Shown one piece after another: positions 5,122-12,544 of a DNA stretch of 14,676 nt. The notes under the pieces were generated by a model that made no database searches, was not told the origin of the DNA, and worked only from the letters and a program-made list of their open reading frames with translations. How positions within the stretch are numbered: the first letter of the stretch is position 1; the number at the start of each line of letters is the position of its first letter. Where the stretch lies: positions 1 to 14,676 of the forward strand of contig DAOTWA010000056.1 of assembly GCA_034435955.1 (NCBI GenBank). The letters are read 5' to 3'. This DNA is from DAOTWA01 sp034435955. Lineage in GTDB: Bacteria > Chloroflexota > Anaerolineae > Anaerolineales > Anaerolineaceae. The position numbers and the translations under genes were made by a program.

Positions 5122-7449
5122 ATGACGGACTACCGCATTATCGGTAAATCGCAGCCGAGGGTGGACAGCTACGAGAAAGTCACCGGGCAGGCGCGCTTCG
5201 TGGCCGATTTGAACCCGGGCGGTGTGCTGCACGCACGGGTGGTTCGCTCGCCGCATGCCCACGCGCGCATCCTTGGTCTGGACGCCAGCCGCGCGTTGAC
5301 CGTACCGGGCGTGCGCGCAGTGGTCACCGGACGGGACTGCCCGCGGCGCATCGGTCACGCCCTGGCCGACCAGTATCCCATCGCCCGCGATCGGGTGCGT
5401 TATTGGGGTGAGCCGGTTGCGGTGGTGGTCGCCAGCAGCCTTGAGGCGGCCGACGCGGCTGCCGGGCTGGTGGCGGTGGAGTACCAGCCGCTGCCCCACG
5501 TGCTGCATCCGCGCGAGGCCGCCCAACCGGGCGCTCCGCTGCTGCACGAGGAGCTGGGCAATTATGAGCACGACGGGCAGATTCGCCCCGAGCCGGGCAG
5601 CAACGTGGCGCACCACTATGTACTCACCCGTGGCGACACGTCAGCCGCTTTCGCCCAATCCGACCTGGTCTTCGAGCAGGAGTACTGGGTGCCGTGGATC
5701 GCCCACGTGCAGATCGAGCCGCACGGCGCCACCGCCTTATGGGATGGGGAGACGTTCACCATCCACTCCAGCACCCAATCCCCGTTCTTCGTGCGCGACG
5801 CCATCGCGCGCATGTTTCGCATCTCCCCGGGGCGGGTGCGGGTGGTGGCGCCCTACATCGGCGGCGGTTTCGGCGGCAAGTCCGACGTGACCATCGAGCC
5901 GCTGATGGCGGTCACCGCTCATGCCGCGCCCGGGCAGCCCATCCAGCTCGTGCTGACGCGCGAGGAGGTATTCTGCGGCACGCTGGAGGGGCGCGGCGCA
6001 TGGGGGCGCATCAAAATGGGCGTTCGCGCCGACGGCACCCTGCTGGCCGAGGAGGCCGAGCTGTATTTCGGCGCGGGCGGCTACGCCGATTACGCTGTGT
6101 GGATCAGCCAGGGCGGCGGCCACAACGCCACCGGTCCTTACGAGATTCCTAATCTGCGCCTGGATTCACGCTGCGTGTACACCAACACACCGCCGACAGG
6201 GGCTTATCGAGGCTACGGTCACCCCGAGGTGCACTGGATGGTCGAACGGCATATGGACCAGATCGCCCGCCGCCTGGGGATGGACCCCTTCGAGCTGCGC
6301 CGCAAGAACCTGCTCACCCCCGGCAGGGTCAACTCGCTCGGCCAGATCATCAAGCCTTCCAACGGGCGCGCCGACCTGTGTCTCGATGCGGTGCGTCAGG
6401 CGCTGCAGCCGCCCTCCGCGCCCGAACCTGAGCCAGGACGCGTGCGTGGTCGGGGCATCGCCTGCTTCATGAAGTCGCCGGTCATGCGCACCAACGCGCA
6501 GAGCGGAGCAATCATCCGCTTCAACGAGGACGGCTCGGCTACCGTCTTCACCGGGGCGATCGAGATGGGCCAGGGCGTCAACACCGTGCTGACCCAGATC
6601 GCCGCCGAAGCGCTGCGCATGCCGGTCGAGATGGTCAATTATTCACCGCGCGTGGATACGGATTACTCGCCCTACGAGTGGCAGACGGTCGCCAGCCACA
6701 CCACCTGGGCGGTAGGCAGCGCGGTGCGTCTGGCGGCCGAGGATGCCCTGGCGCAAATCCAGGGTGCGGCGGCGGAGATCTTCGACCTGCCGCCCGAGCA
6801 GATCGAGCTGCGCGACGCGCGGGTCTATCCGCGCGGTCGTGAAGACCTGGCCATCCCCTACGCGCGCATCGTCACCGGCTACACGATGCCGGATGGCGCG
6901 GCGGTCAACCCGCCGGTGGTCGGGCGCGGCACCTTTGTCCCCAGAGGGCTGACCTTCCCCGACCCACTCACCGGGCAGGGCAACGTGGCGGCGAGCTGGA
7001 CCTTCGGCTGCCAGGGAGCCGAGGTGGAGGTGGACCTCAATACCGGGCAGGTGACCGTGCTGCGCCTGGTCAGCGCGCAGGATCCGGGCCGGGTGGTCAA
7101 CCCGGACGCAGCCCGCGGCCAGGTGGAGGGCGCCATGGTTATGGCCCTCGGCGCCGCGCTCATGGAACGGGTCGCTTTCCGCCCCGATGGGAGCATCGCC
7201 AACCAGAGCTTCGTGGATTACCGCATCGCCACCAGCGCCGACGTACCGCGCATGCAGGTCATCTTCATCGAGACGGAAGACGCCACCGGGCCTTTCGGCG
7301 CGCGCGGGTTGGGCGAACACGGCATCGTGGCCGTGCCCCCCGCCATCGGCAACGCCCTGGCGGATGCGCTCGGGATCGAGTTCACGGAAATCCCCATGAC
7401 GGCCGAGAAAGTCTATCTGGCCATACAAGACCAACAGGGAGGGAGGTGA
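5122..7449 (+). CDS. Xanthine dehydrogenase-family molybdopterin-binding (large) subunit
   Basis: A 775-residue molybdenum hydroxylase large subunit, family-typical length. The N-terminal a/b hammerhead domain runs to about 130 (RVDSYEKVTGQARFVADL, RSPHAHARI, GEPVAVV). The Mo-cofactor domains follow: GGGFGGK (247-253), GAYRGYG (360-366, the FRGFG-type motif with R363), EMGQG (481-485), and GARGLGEHG with the expected catalytic Glu at 732. The family hydroxylates N-heterocycles such as hypoxanthine or xanthine at a Mo-OH centre, passing electrons through 2Fe-2S clusters to FAD. No FAD or iron-sulfur subunit gene lies nearby, so partners must be encoded elsewhere. Placement among a deaminase-like hydrolase and a nucleoside-type ABC importer supports a purine-like substrate, but nicotinate- or aldehyde-type substrates are not excluded. 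Start ATG abuts the previous stop. Confidence 0.9.
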   Translation: MTDYRIIGKSQPRVDSYEKVTGQARFVADLNPGGVLHARVVRSPHAHARILGLDASRALTVPGVRAVVTGRDCPRRIGHALADQYPIARDRVRYWGEPVAVVVASSLEAADAAAGLVAVEYQPLPHVLHPREAAQPGAPLLHEELGNYEHDGQIRPEPGSNVAHHYVLTRGDTSAAFAQSDLVFEQEYWVPWIAHVQIEPHGATALWDGETFTIHSSTQSPFFVRDAIARMFRISPGRVRVVAPYIGGGFGGKSDVTIEPLMAVTAHAAPGQPIQLVLTREEVFCGTLEGRGAWGRIKMGVRADGTLLAEEAELYFGAGGYADYAVWISQGGGHNATGPYEIPNLRLDSRCVYTNTPPTGAYRGYGHPEVHWMVERHMDQIARRLGMDPFELRRKNLLTPGRVNSLGQIIKPSNGRADLCLDAVRQALQPPSAPEPEPGRVRGRGIACFMKSPVMRTNAQSGAIIRFNEDGSATVFTGAIEMGQGVNTVLTQIAAEALRMPVEMVNYSPRVDTDYSPYEWQTVASHTTWAVGSAVRLAAEDALAQIQGAAAEIFDLPPEQIELRDARVYPRGREDLAIPYARIVTGYTMPDGAAVNPPVVGRGTFVPRGLTFPDPLTGQGNVAASWTFGCQGAEVEVDLNTGQVTVLRLVSAQDPGRVVNPDAARGQVEGAMVMALGAALMERVAFRPDGSIANQSFVDYRIATSADVPRMQVIFIETEDATGPFGARGLGEHGIVAVPPAIGNALADALGIEFTEIPMTAEKVYLAIQDQQGGR

Positions 7450-7505
7450 TCGACTTCAATTGCAGCGCAAAGCGGCCATCCGTTCTTTGCGGAATGGCAA
7501 TCGAT
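7449..7505 (+). promoter_or_regulatory. Intercistronic hairpin before the binding-protein gene
   Basis: CGCAAAG (7466-7472) pairs perfectly with CTTTGCG (7485-7491), and outer segments ATTGC (7459-7463) with GCAAT (7497-7501) and ATCG (7449-7452) with CGAT (7502-7505) extend an interrupted stem. It fills most of the 84-base gap between the Mo-enzyme and binding-protein genes. It could stabilise the downstream message, which usually needs higher expression. No T run follows. Confidence 0.4.
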
Positions 7506-7533
7506 AGAAGCGTCAGATGAGGAGTTGGAGAGC

Positions 7534-8562
7534 ATGAATAAAAAAATTTCGCTTACCCTGATTGTGCTGCTGGCGTTTGCCGTCAGCCTGGCGGCTGGCT
7601 GCGCCCCGCAGGCCACCCCCACCCCCGAGGCGCCCGCTGCGGCCGGAAAGCTCAAGGTGTTCGGCGCCTTCGCCACCCCTATCGAGGAGCCCTGGGACGG
7701 CGTGATCCATGCCGCGCTGAACAAGGCCAAGGACGCGGGTGAGATCGATTACACCTACACGGAGAACATCGGCTACGCGGGTGACATGGAACGGGTACTC
7801 ACCGATGTGGCCACCAACCAGAAGCCCGATATCATCTTTGGCGACGCCTTCGGCAACGAGGAGGCTGTGCGCCGCGTGGCAGCCCAGTTCCCCAACATCG
7901 CCTTCGTCTTCGGCTCGGGGCTGGGGCCGTCGAACCCCAACCTGTCGGTCTTCGACAACTGGATCCACGAGCCGGCCTACCTGTGCGGCATGCTGGCCGG
8001 CGGGCTGACCAAAACCGGGACGATCGGCGTGGTGGGCGGTTACCCTGTGCCGGAGGTCAACCGCCTGGTAAATGCCTTCATCGCCGGGGCTAAGAAACAG
8101 AACCCGAACGCCAAAATCCTGGTGACCTTCATCAATAGCTGGTTCGACCCGGCCGCCGCCAAGGAGGCTGCCCTGGCGCAAATCGACAACGGCGCCGACG
8201 TGCTCTACGCCGAGCGCTTCGGCGTGATCGAGGCCGCCAAGGAGAAGGGCCTGTGGGCCTTCGGCAACATGAGCGACCAGAACGAACTGGCCCCCGACCT
8301 GGTGGTCAGCAGCCCGGTGTGGAACATGAGCCCCACGGTCGAGTATGTGATCAACCAGGTTAAGGGCGGCACATACACGGCCCTCGATTTGAAGGACTTC
8401 AGCATGGCGGCCAAGGGCGGCGCGTCGCTGGCGCCCTTCCACGGCACCGAGAGCAAGCTGCCGGCCGATCTGGTCAAGGCGGTCAGAGACGCCGAGGCGC
8501 AGATTAAATCCGGCTTGCTGCGCGTCGATATCGACGAAGCCCAGCCGGCCGCGGTGAACTGA
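7534..8562 (+). CDS. BMP/PnrA-family ABC transporter substrate-binding lipoprotein
   Basis: A 342-residue solute-binding lipoprotein. The signal is MNKK, a hydrophobic stretch and lipobox L-A-A-G-C with Cys23, then an APQATPTPEAP linker. The mature part is a type-1 periplasmic-binding fold of the BMP (basic membrane protein, Med) family: a first strand KVFGAFATPIEEPWDG (41-56), DIIFGDAFGNEEA (99-111), IAFVFGSG (122-129), then GGLTKTGTIGVVGGYPVPEVNR (156-177), the usual hinge-region segment. BMP proteins bind purine nucleosides in characterised members, and relatives next to xanthine dehydrogenases probably bind nucleobases. The ATG at 7534 gives a proper signal peptide; the TTG at 7525 is rejected. 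It feeds the ABC transporter encoded next, after a 158-base gap with a perfect inverted repeat. Confidence 0.92.
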   Translation: MNKKISLTLIVLLAFAVSLAAGCAPQATPTPEAPAAAGKLKVFGAFATPIEEPWDGVIHAALNKAKDAGEIDYTYTENIGYAGDMERVLTDVATNQKPDIIFGDAFGNEEAVRRVAAQFPNIAFVFGSGLGPSNPNLSVFDNWIHEPAYLCGMLAGGLTKTGTIGVVGGYPVPEVNRLVNAFIAGAKKQNPNAKILVTFINSWFDPAAAKEAALAQIDNGADVLYAERFGVIEAAKEKGLWAFGNMSDQNELAPDLVVSSPVWNMSPTVEYVINQVKGGTYTALDLKDFSMAAKGGASLAPFHGTESKLPADLVKAVRDAEAQIKSGLLRVDIDEAQPAAVN

Positions 8563-8628
8563 GTGAGCCTGGCCTCACCTTCCCCCTGCCCTCGTTCAGG
8601 CTGACCGCCCGGCCTGCCGGGGAAAACG

Positions 8629-8658
8629 ACCCTCCCTCTCCTTAAGGAGAGGGAGGGT
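8629..8658. repeat. Perfect 13-bp inverted repeat between binding protein and ATPase genes
   Basis: ACCCTCCCTCTCC (8629-8641) and its exact complement (8646-8658) enclose TTAA. The arm is all-pyrimidine apart from the first base. As RNA it would form a very stable hairpin without a following T run. In position it resembles intercistronic hairpins that leave a binding-protein mRNA more abundant than the transporter mRNA. Its simple CT/GA composition also resembles dispersed palindromic repeats of some Chloroflexota genomes; copy number cannot be judged here. Confidence 0.8.
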
Positions 8659-8720
8659 GGGAAGGGCGGGGCTTATTCTGGCCATCCGCGTATAGAAAAA
8701 CAATTCTTAAAGGTCATTGC

Positions 8721-10220
8721 ATGCACGCGATCGAATTGCGCGGTATCTGCAAGAGCTTCGGGCCGGTGCTGGCCAATCAATCCATCGACTTCACCCTCGA
8801 GCAGGGTGAGATCCACGCGCTGCTGGGTGAAAATGGCGCTGGTAAGACCACCCTGATGCGCATCCTCTATGGCCTGTACACCGCCGATGCCGGCCGCATC
8901 TTCGTCGAAGGACAGGAGGTGCACATCCGTTCCCCAAAAGATGCCATCCGCTGCGGCATCGGTATGGTCACCCAGCATTTCACCCTGGTGCCGACCCTCA
9001 GCGTGGCTGAGAACGTGGTGTTGGGGTACATAGGCGGCTTCCGTGTTGAACCGCGCGCCTGCGAGAAGGACGTGGCGTCCGCTGCCGCGCGCTTCGGCAT
9101 GGAGGTCAACCCGGGCGCGCTGGTGCGCCACCTTTCGGTTGGCGAGCGCCAGCGGGTAGAGATCCTCAAGTCGCTCTACCGCAATGCCCGCGTGCTCATC
9201 CTCGACGAGCCCACCGCTGTGCTGGTGCCCCAGGAGGTGGATGTGCTCTTCGCCACCCTCCAGCGCCTGCGCCAGGAAGGTATGTCGCTGGTCTTCATCA
9301 GCCATAAACTCAACGAGGTCATGGCCATCTGCGATCGCATCACGGTGCTGCGCAACGGCCGCGTGGTGGGCACGGTGGACAAGGACAGCACCAGCCAGTC
9401 TGAACTCGCCCGAATGATGGTCGGCCGCGAGACCTTCGGGATAGCCCGCCAGGGGGAAAAGGAGACCGGCGAAGCCCTTCTGCGCATCGAGCAGCTTTCG
9501 GCGGTGGATACCAAAGGCCTGCCCGCCCTGCGCCAGGTCAACCTGGAGGTGCATGCTGGCGAGATTCTCGGCATCGCCGGCGTTTCCGGCAACGGTCAGG
9601 CGGAGCTGTCGCAGGTGCTTTCCGGCCTGCTGAAGCCGACCGGGGGGCGCATCCTGGTGGCTGGGGAAGACCTGACCGGCGCGCCGCCCGCCCGCTTCAC
9701 CGCTGCCCGCGTCGGGCGCATCCCCGAGGACCGCCACTCCGGCATGGTTGGCGAACTCAGTGTGGCCGAGAACCTGGCTCTCGAGAACTTGGACCACTTT
9801 GTGCGCTCGGGCATGCTCGACCGTAAGGCCATCCAGGAGAACGCCGAACGCCTGATACGCGAGTACCAGATCAAGGCTGCGCCCGGCGACCGCATGCGCA
9901 CCCTCTCCGGCGGCAATATGCAGAAAGCCCTACTGGCGCGCGCGCTGGCTAACAACCCGCGCGTGGTCGTCGCCGCTCAGCCGACGCGCGGACTGGATGT
10001 AGGCGCCACCGAATATGTGCGTGCCAGGCTGCTCGAACAGCGTGACGCCGGGGCGGCCGTCCTCCTCATTTCTGAGGACCTGGACGAGGTGGTGGCCCTC
10101 TCCGACCGCATCGCTGTGATCTACGAAGGGCGCATCATGGGCGTACTTCCCGCCCGCCAGGCCAGCCTCGAGCAGCTCGGCCTGATGATGTCTGGCGCGC
10201 TGGAGGTGCCCTATGCTTAG
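8721..10220 (+). CDS. Nucleoside/nucleobase-type ABC transporter ATPase, two ABC domains (YufO/NupA-like)
   Basis: A 499-residue cytoplasmic ATPase with two tandem ABC domains. Domain 1 (about 1-235) is canonical: Walker A GENGAGKT (36-43), Q-loop Q85, signature LSVGE (138-142), Walker B LILDE (159-163) and H195. Domain 2 (about 250-499) has the degenerate form normal for this group: GVSGNGQA (287-294) instead of a Walker A Lys motif, LSGGN (395-399), AAQPTRGLD (418-426) in place of Walker B plus Glu, and E452 at the H-loop position. The same asymmetry is known in RbsA/MglA and YufO/NupA proteins. It energises the two permeases encoded next and accepts substrate from the upstream BMP lipoprotein. 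ATG at 8721 has a modest AAAGG site seven bases upstream. The stop overlaps the next start by eight bases. Confidence 0.94.
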   Translation: MHAIELRGICKSFGPVLANQSIDFTLEQGEIHALLGENGAGKTTLMRILYGLYTADAGRIFVEGQEVHIRSPKDAIRCGIGMVTQHFTLVPTLSVAENVVLGYIGGFRVEPRACEKDVASAAARFGMEVNPGALVRHLSVGERQRVEILKSLYRNARVLILDEPTAVLVPQEVDVLFATLQRLRQEGMSLVFISHKLNEVMAICDRITVLRNGRVVGTVDKDSTSQSELARMMVGRETFGIARQGEKETGEALLRIEQLSAVDTKGLPALRQVNLEVHAGEILGIAGVSGNGQAELSQVLSGLLKPTGGRILVAGEDLTGAPPARFTAARVGRIPEDRHSGMVGELSVAENLALENLDHFVRSGMLDRKAIQENAERLIREYQIKAAPGDRMRTLSGGNMQKALLARALANNPRVVVAAQPTRGLDVGATEYVRARLLEQRDAGAAVLLISEDLDEVVALSDRIAVIYEGRIMGVLPARQASLEQLGLMMSGALEVPYA

Positions 10221-11265
10221 ATTGCGCGTCGAACGCCGCCCGGCCCCGCTGTGGATGCGCCCGGCTGCGCCGATCATCGCCGTGGTCATCACTTTCCTGC
10301 TCACCGCCATCCTGGTCGTGCTGGCGCGGGCAAACCCCTTCCAGGCCTATTATTATTTCCTGCTCAAACCACTCTCCAATCAGGTGAGCGCCATCGAGGT
10401 GCTGGTCAAGTCCACCCCCTTGCTGTTGACCGGCGCATCGGTCACCTTCGCTTTCGCCGCCGGCTACTGGAACATCGGCGCGGAGGGGCAGCTCCTGGCG
10501 GGCGCCATCGCTGCCGCCGGACTGGGCATGGTCCTCAAGGATGTGCCTCCTGGTCTGGCCCTGCCGTTGATGATCTTGGGCGGCTTCACTGCGGGTCTGC
10601 TGTGGGCGCTGATCCCCGCCCTGCTCAAAGTGCGCCTGGCAGTCGACGAGGTGGTTACCACCCTCCTGATGAACACCGTCATCCTCTTCCTGATCAGCTT
10701 CCTGCTCAACGGTGTCTGGCGCGACCCGGTCTCCGGCTGGCCGCAATCGCCGACCATCGCCGCCAGCACCATGTTCCCCAAGCTGATCCCCCGTTCGCGC
10801 CTGCATCTGGGCTTCCTGATCGCCTGGGCCTCGATCGGCGCCATCTGGCTGATCCTCAGGCGCACCCCACTGGGGTTGCGTATGCGCGCGGTCGGGCAGG
10901 GGCGAGAAGCGGCGCGCTTCGCCGGCGTGAATGTCGAGCGCACCATGCTGACCGCCGCGCTGGTCAGCGGCGGCATCGCCGGCCTGGCGGGGGTGGGTGA
11001 GGTGGCCGGCATCCACTTCCATCTGATCGAGGCGCTTTCCGCTGGATATGGCTACACCGGCATCATCGTCGCTACCCTGGGCGGGCTGAACCCACTGGGC
11101 GTCAGCCTGGCTGCCCTGTTCATCGGTCTGATCGAAACCGGCGCGCAGAACGTCAGCCAGACGCTCAATGTGCCCATCTACCTGGGCAACGTGGTCGAGG
11201 CGGCCCTGCTGCTGGTCACCCTGAGCGTGTTGATCCTGCAGAACTACCGCGTCCGGAGGGTGTGA
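10213..11265 (+). CDS. ABC transporter permease, first subunit (YufP/NupB-like)
   Basis: A 350-residue polytopic membrane protein of the BPD_transp_2 (branched-chain amino acid/sugar/nucleoside) permease family. It has a short basic N-terminus, a first membrane helix at about 21-38, and about eight more hydrophobic segments. The family motif GYWNIGAEGQ (84-93) and DEVVTTLLMN (145-154) are clear. The cytoplasmic coupling loop GLRMRAVGQGREAARFAGVNV (221-241) is the part that contacts the ATPase. With the second permease it should form a heterodimeric channel for nucleosides or bases. The ATG at 10213 lies within the ATPase gene and has GGAGGTG five bases upstream, so translation is probably coupled. 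It overlaps the next gene by one base. Confidence 0.93.
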   Translation: MLRLRVERRPAPLWMRPAAPIIAVVITFLLTAILVVLARANPFQAYYYFLLKPLSNQVSAIEVLVKSTPLLLTGASVTFAFAAGYWNIGAEGQLLAGAIAAAGLGMVLKDVPPGLALPLMILGGFTAGLLWALIPALLKVRLAVDEVVTTLLMNTVILFLISFLLNGVWRDPVSGWPQSPTIAASTMFPKLIPRSRLHLGFLIAWASIGAIWLILRRTPLGLRMRAVGQGREAARFAGVNVERTMLTAALVSGGIAGLAGVGEVAGIHFHLIEALSAGYGYTGIIVATLGGLNPLGVSLAALFIGLIETGAQNVSQTLNVPIYLGNVVEAALLLVTLSVLILQNYRVRRV

Positions 11266-12176
11266 TGGAGACCTTTATCGTCGGCTTGATCGCCGCTACC
11301 CTGCGGGTGGCCACCCCGCTGATCTTTGGTACGCTGGGTGAGCTGCTGTGTGAGCGCTCGGGCATCCTCAATCTGGGTATCGAGGGCACCATGTTCCTGG
11401 GCGCCTTCGTCGGCTTTACTGTCGCTTCGACCAGCGGATCGCTGTGGCTGGGCTTCCTGGCGGCCGTGCTGTCCGGCGTGCTGACCGGCCTGCTGATGGC
11501 TCTCCTGACCGTCAATTTGGGGCTGAACCAGCACGTCTCCGGCCTGGGCATCACCCTGCTGATGACCGGCCTGTCGCTGTTCTCCTTCCGCCTGGTGTTC
11601 GGCGAGCGCAGCATCCAGCCTTCGATCGAACCGTTCCCCAAGCTGGCCCCGCTGGGGAATCTGCCCATCCTCGGACCGATCTTCGAGCAGTACGCGCTGA
11701 CCTACATCGCCCTGGCGCTCGTCCCGCTCTTCTGGTGGCTGATGTACCGCTCCAATTTCGGCCTGCAGATGCGCGCCGCCGGTGAGAACCCCGAGGCGGC
11801 CGACGCCGCCGGGGTGAACGTCTTCCGCGTGCGCACCCTCGCCCTGGCACTCGGCGGCGGGCTGATGGCGGCCGGCGGCGCCTTCCTTTCGGAGGCCCAG
11901 CTCGGTTCTTTCATCTTCGGCATCATCTCCGGGCGCGGTTGGGTGTGCATCGCCTTGATCATCTTCGCTAACTGGGAGCCGGCGCGCGTCCTGTGGGGCG
12001 CCCTGCTGTTTGGCGGCGTTTTCGCCCTGCAGTTGCGCCTCCAGGCCACCGGATTGAAGCTGCCCTATGAAATCTTCCTGGCCCTCCCCTACCTGGTGAC
12101 CATCCTCGCCCTGACCCTGGCTGGGCGCAACGTCTCCGCCCCCTCCGCGCTGCTCAAGGCCTATCGGCGGGAGTGA
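11265..12176 (+). CDS. ABC transporter permease, second subunit (YufQ/NupC-like)
   Basis: A 303-residue polytopic permease partner of the same family. The N-terminal ATPLIFGTLGELLCERSGILNLGIEG (16-41) is a hallmark of this subunit, and the coupling loop is GLQMRAAGENPEAADAAGVNV (166-186). About eight hydrophobic segments are visible. The ATG at 11265 overlaps the upstream TGA (TGATG) and follows GGAGGG by four bases; the GTG at 11262 would leave too little room. It is the last gene of the operon. No clear Rho-independent terminator is seen in the bases that follow. Confidence 0.93.
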   Translation: METFIVGLIAATLRVATPLIFGTLGELLCERSGILNLGIEGTMFLGAFVGFTVASTSGSLWLGFLAAVLSGVLTGLLMALLTVNLGLNQHVSGLGITLLMTGLSLFSFRLVFGERSIQPSIEPFPKLAPLGNLPILGPIFEQYALTYIALALVPLFWWLMYRSNFGLQMRAAGENPEAADAAGVNVFRVRTLALALGGGLMAAGGAFLSEAQLGSFIFGIISGRGWVCIALIIFANWEPARVLWGALLFGGVFALQLRLQATGLKLPYEIFLALPYLVTILALTLAGRNVSAPSALLKAYRRE

Positions 12177-12544
12177 CCTCGCCAACCTGGATAAGGCCTT
12201 GCCCGCTCCGTCTCTCAGCGCTAGGCAATGGGGGAATCTGCCTTGGCTCAATCCTCCATCGCACTATCGTCTGGCTTGGTCTGGCTTGGCCCACTGACTT
12301 CGCCTGGTTGACCCCCGCCGTCCTGCCGAATTTGTGTTGCAGAATAACGGGGATGTTGATCGGCGTTCGCCCAGATCCTTGTAGCTGCGCGCGTGTCCTC
12401 AGGTAATCCTCAATCAGGAAAAACACGAAGGAACGAATGACACAAACACAATCTTTGTGGTTCTTATAGGGAAACATGCCCTAATGATCGTATTATGTTA
12501 TGGGTAAATCATTATTGATTAACAAAACCGAGAAGATACAATGA
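12177..12544. other. Intergenic stretch at a composition boundary
   Basis: No convincing gene. The first part is GC-rich and contains a tandem near-repeat CTGGCTTGG-T/CTGGCTTGG-C (12271-12290). From about 12400 the sequence becomes AT-rich like the RmuC gene that follows. A weak hairpin CACAA/TTGTG (12447-12451/12455-12459) precedes TTCTTAT and could be a poor terminator of the ABC operon. Confidence 0.5.

Noticed and set aside
3754..5616. A 620-codon open frame on the minus strand
   Set aside because: It runs antisense to the amidohydrolase and Mo-enzyme genes, whose protein motifs and ribosome-binding sites are clear. Long antisense frames are expected in GC-rich coding DNA. Its His/Gln-rich product resembles no family.
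6643..7434. A 263-codon minus-strand frame
   Set aside because: Antisense to the Mo-enzyme C-terminal half; same GC-driven shadow effect and no recognisable domain.
10135..11022. A 295-codon minus-strand frame with a very Gln/Gly/Asp-rich product
   Set aside because: Antisense to the first permease; low-complexity composition is the complement of hydrophobic codons.
11244..12251. A 335-codon minus-strand frame
   Set aside because: Antisense to the second permease, with the same low-complexity character.
12271..12290. Tandem CTGGCTTGG repeat as a CRISPR or satellite array
   Set aside because: Only two 10-base units without spacers; simple local duplication.
12154..12477. A 107-codon minus-strand frame downstream of the permease
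   Set aside because: Crosses the composition boundary, no recognised domain, no ribosome-binding site; likely chance.
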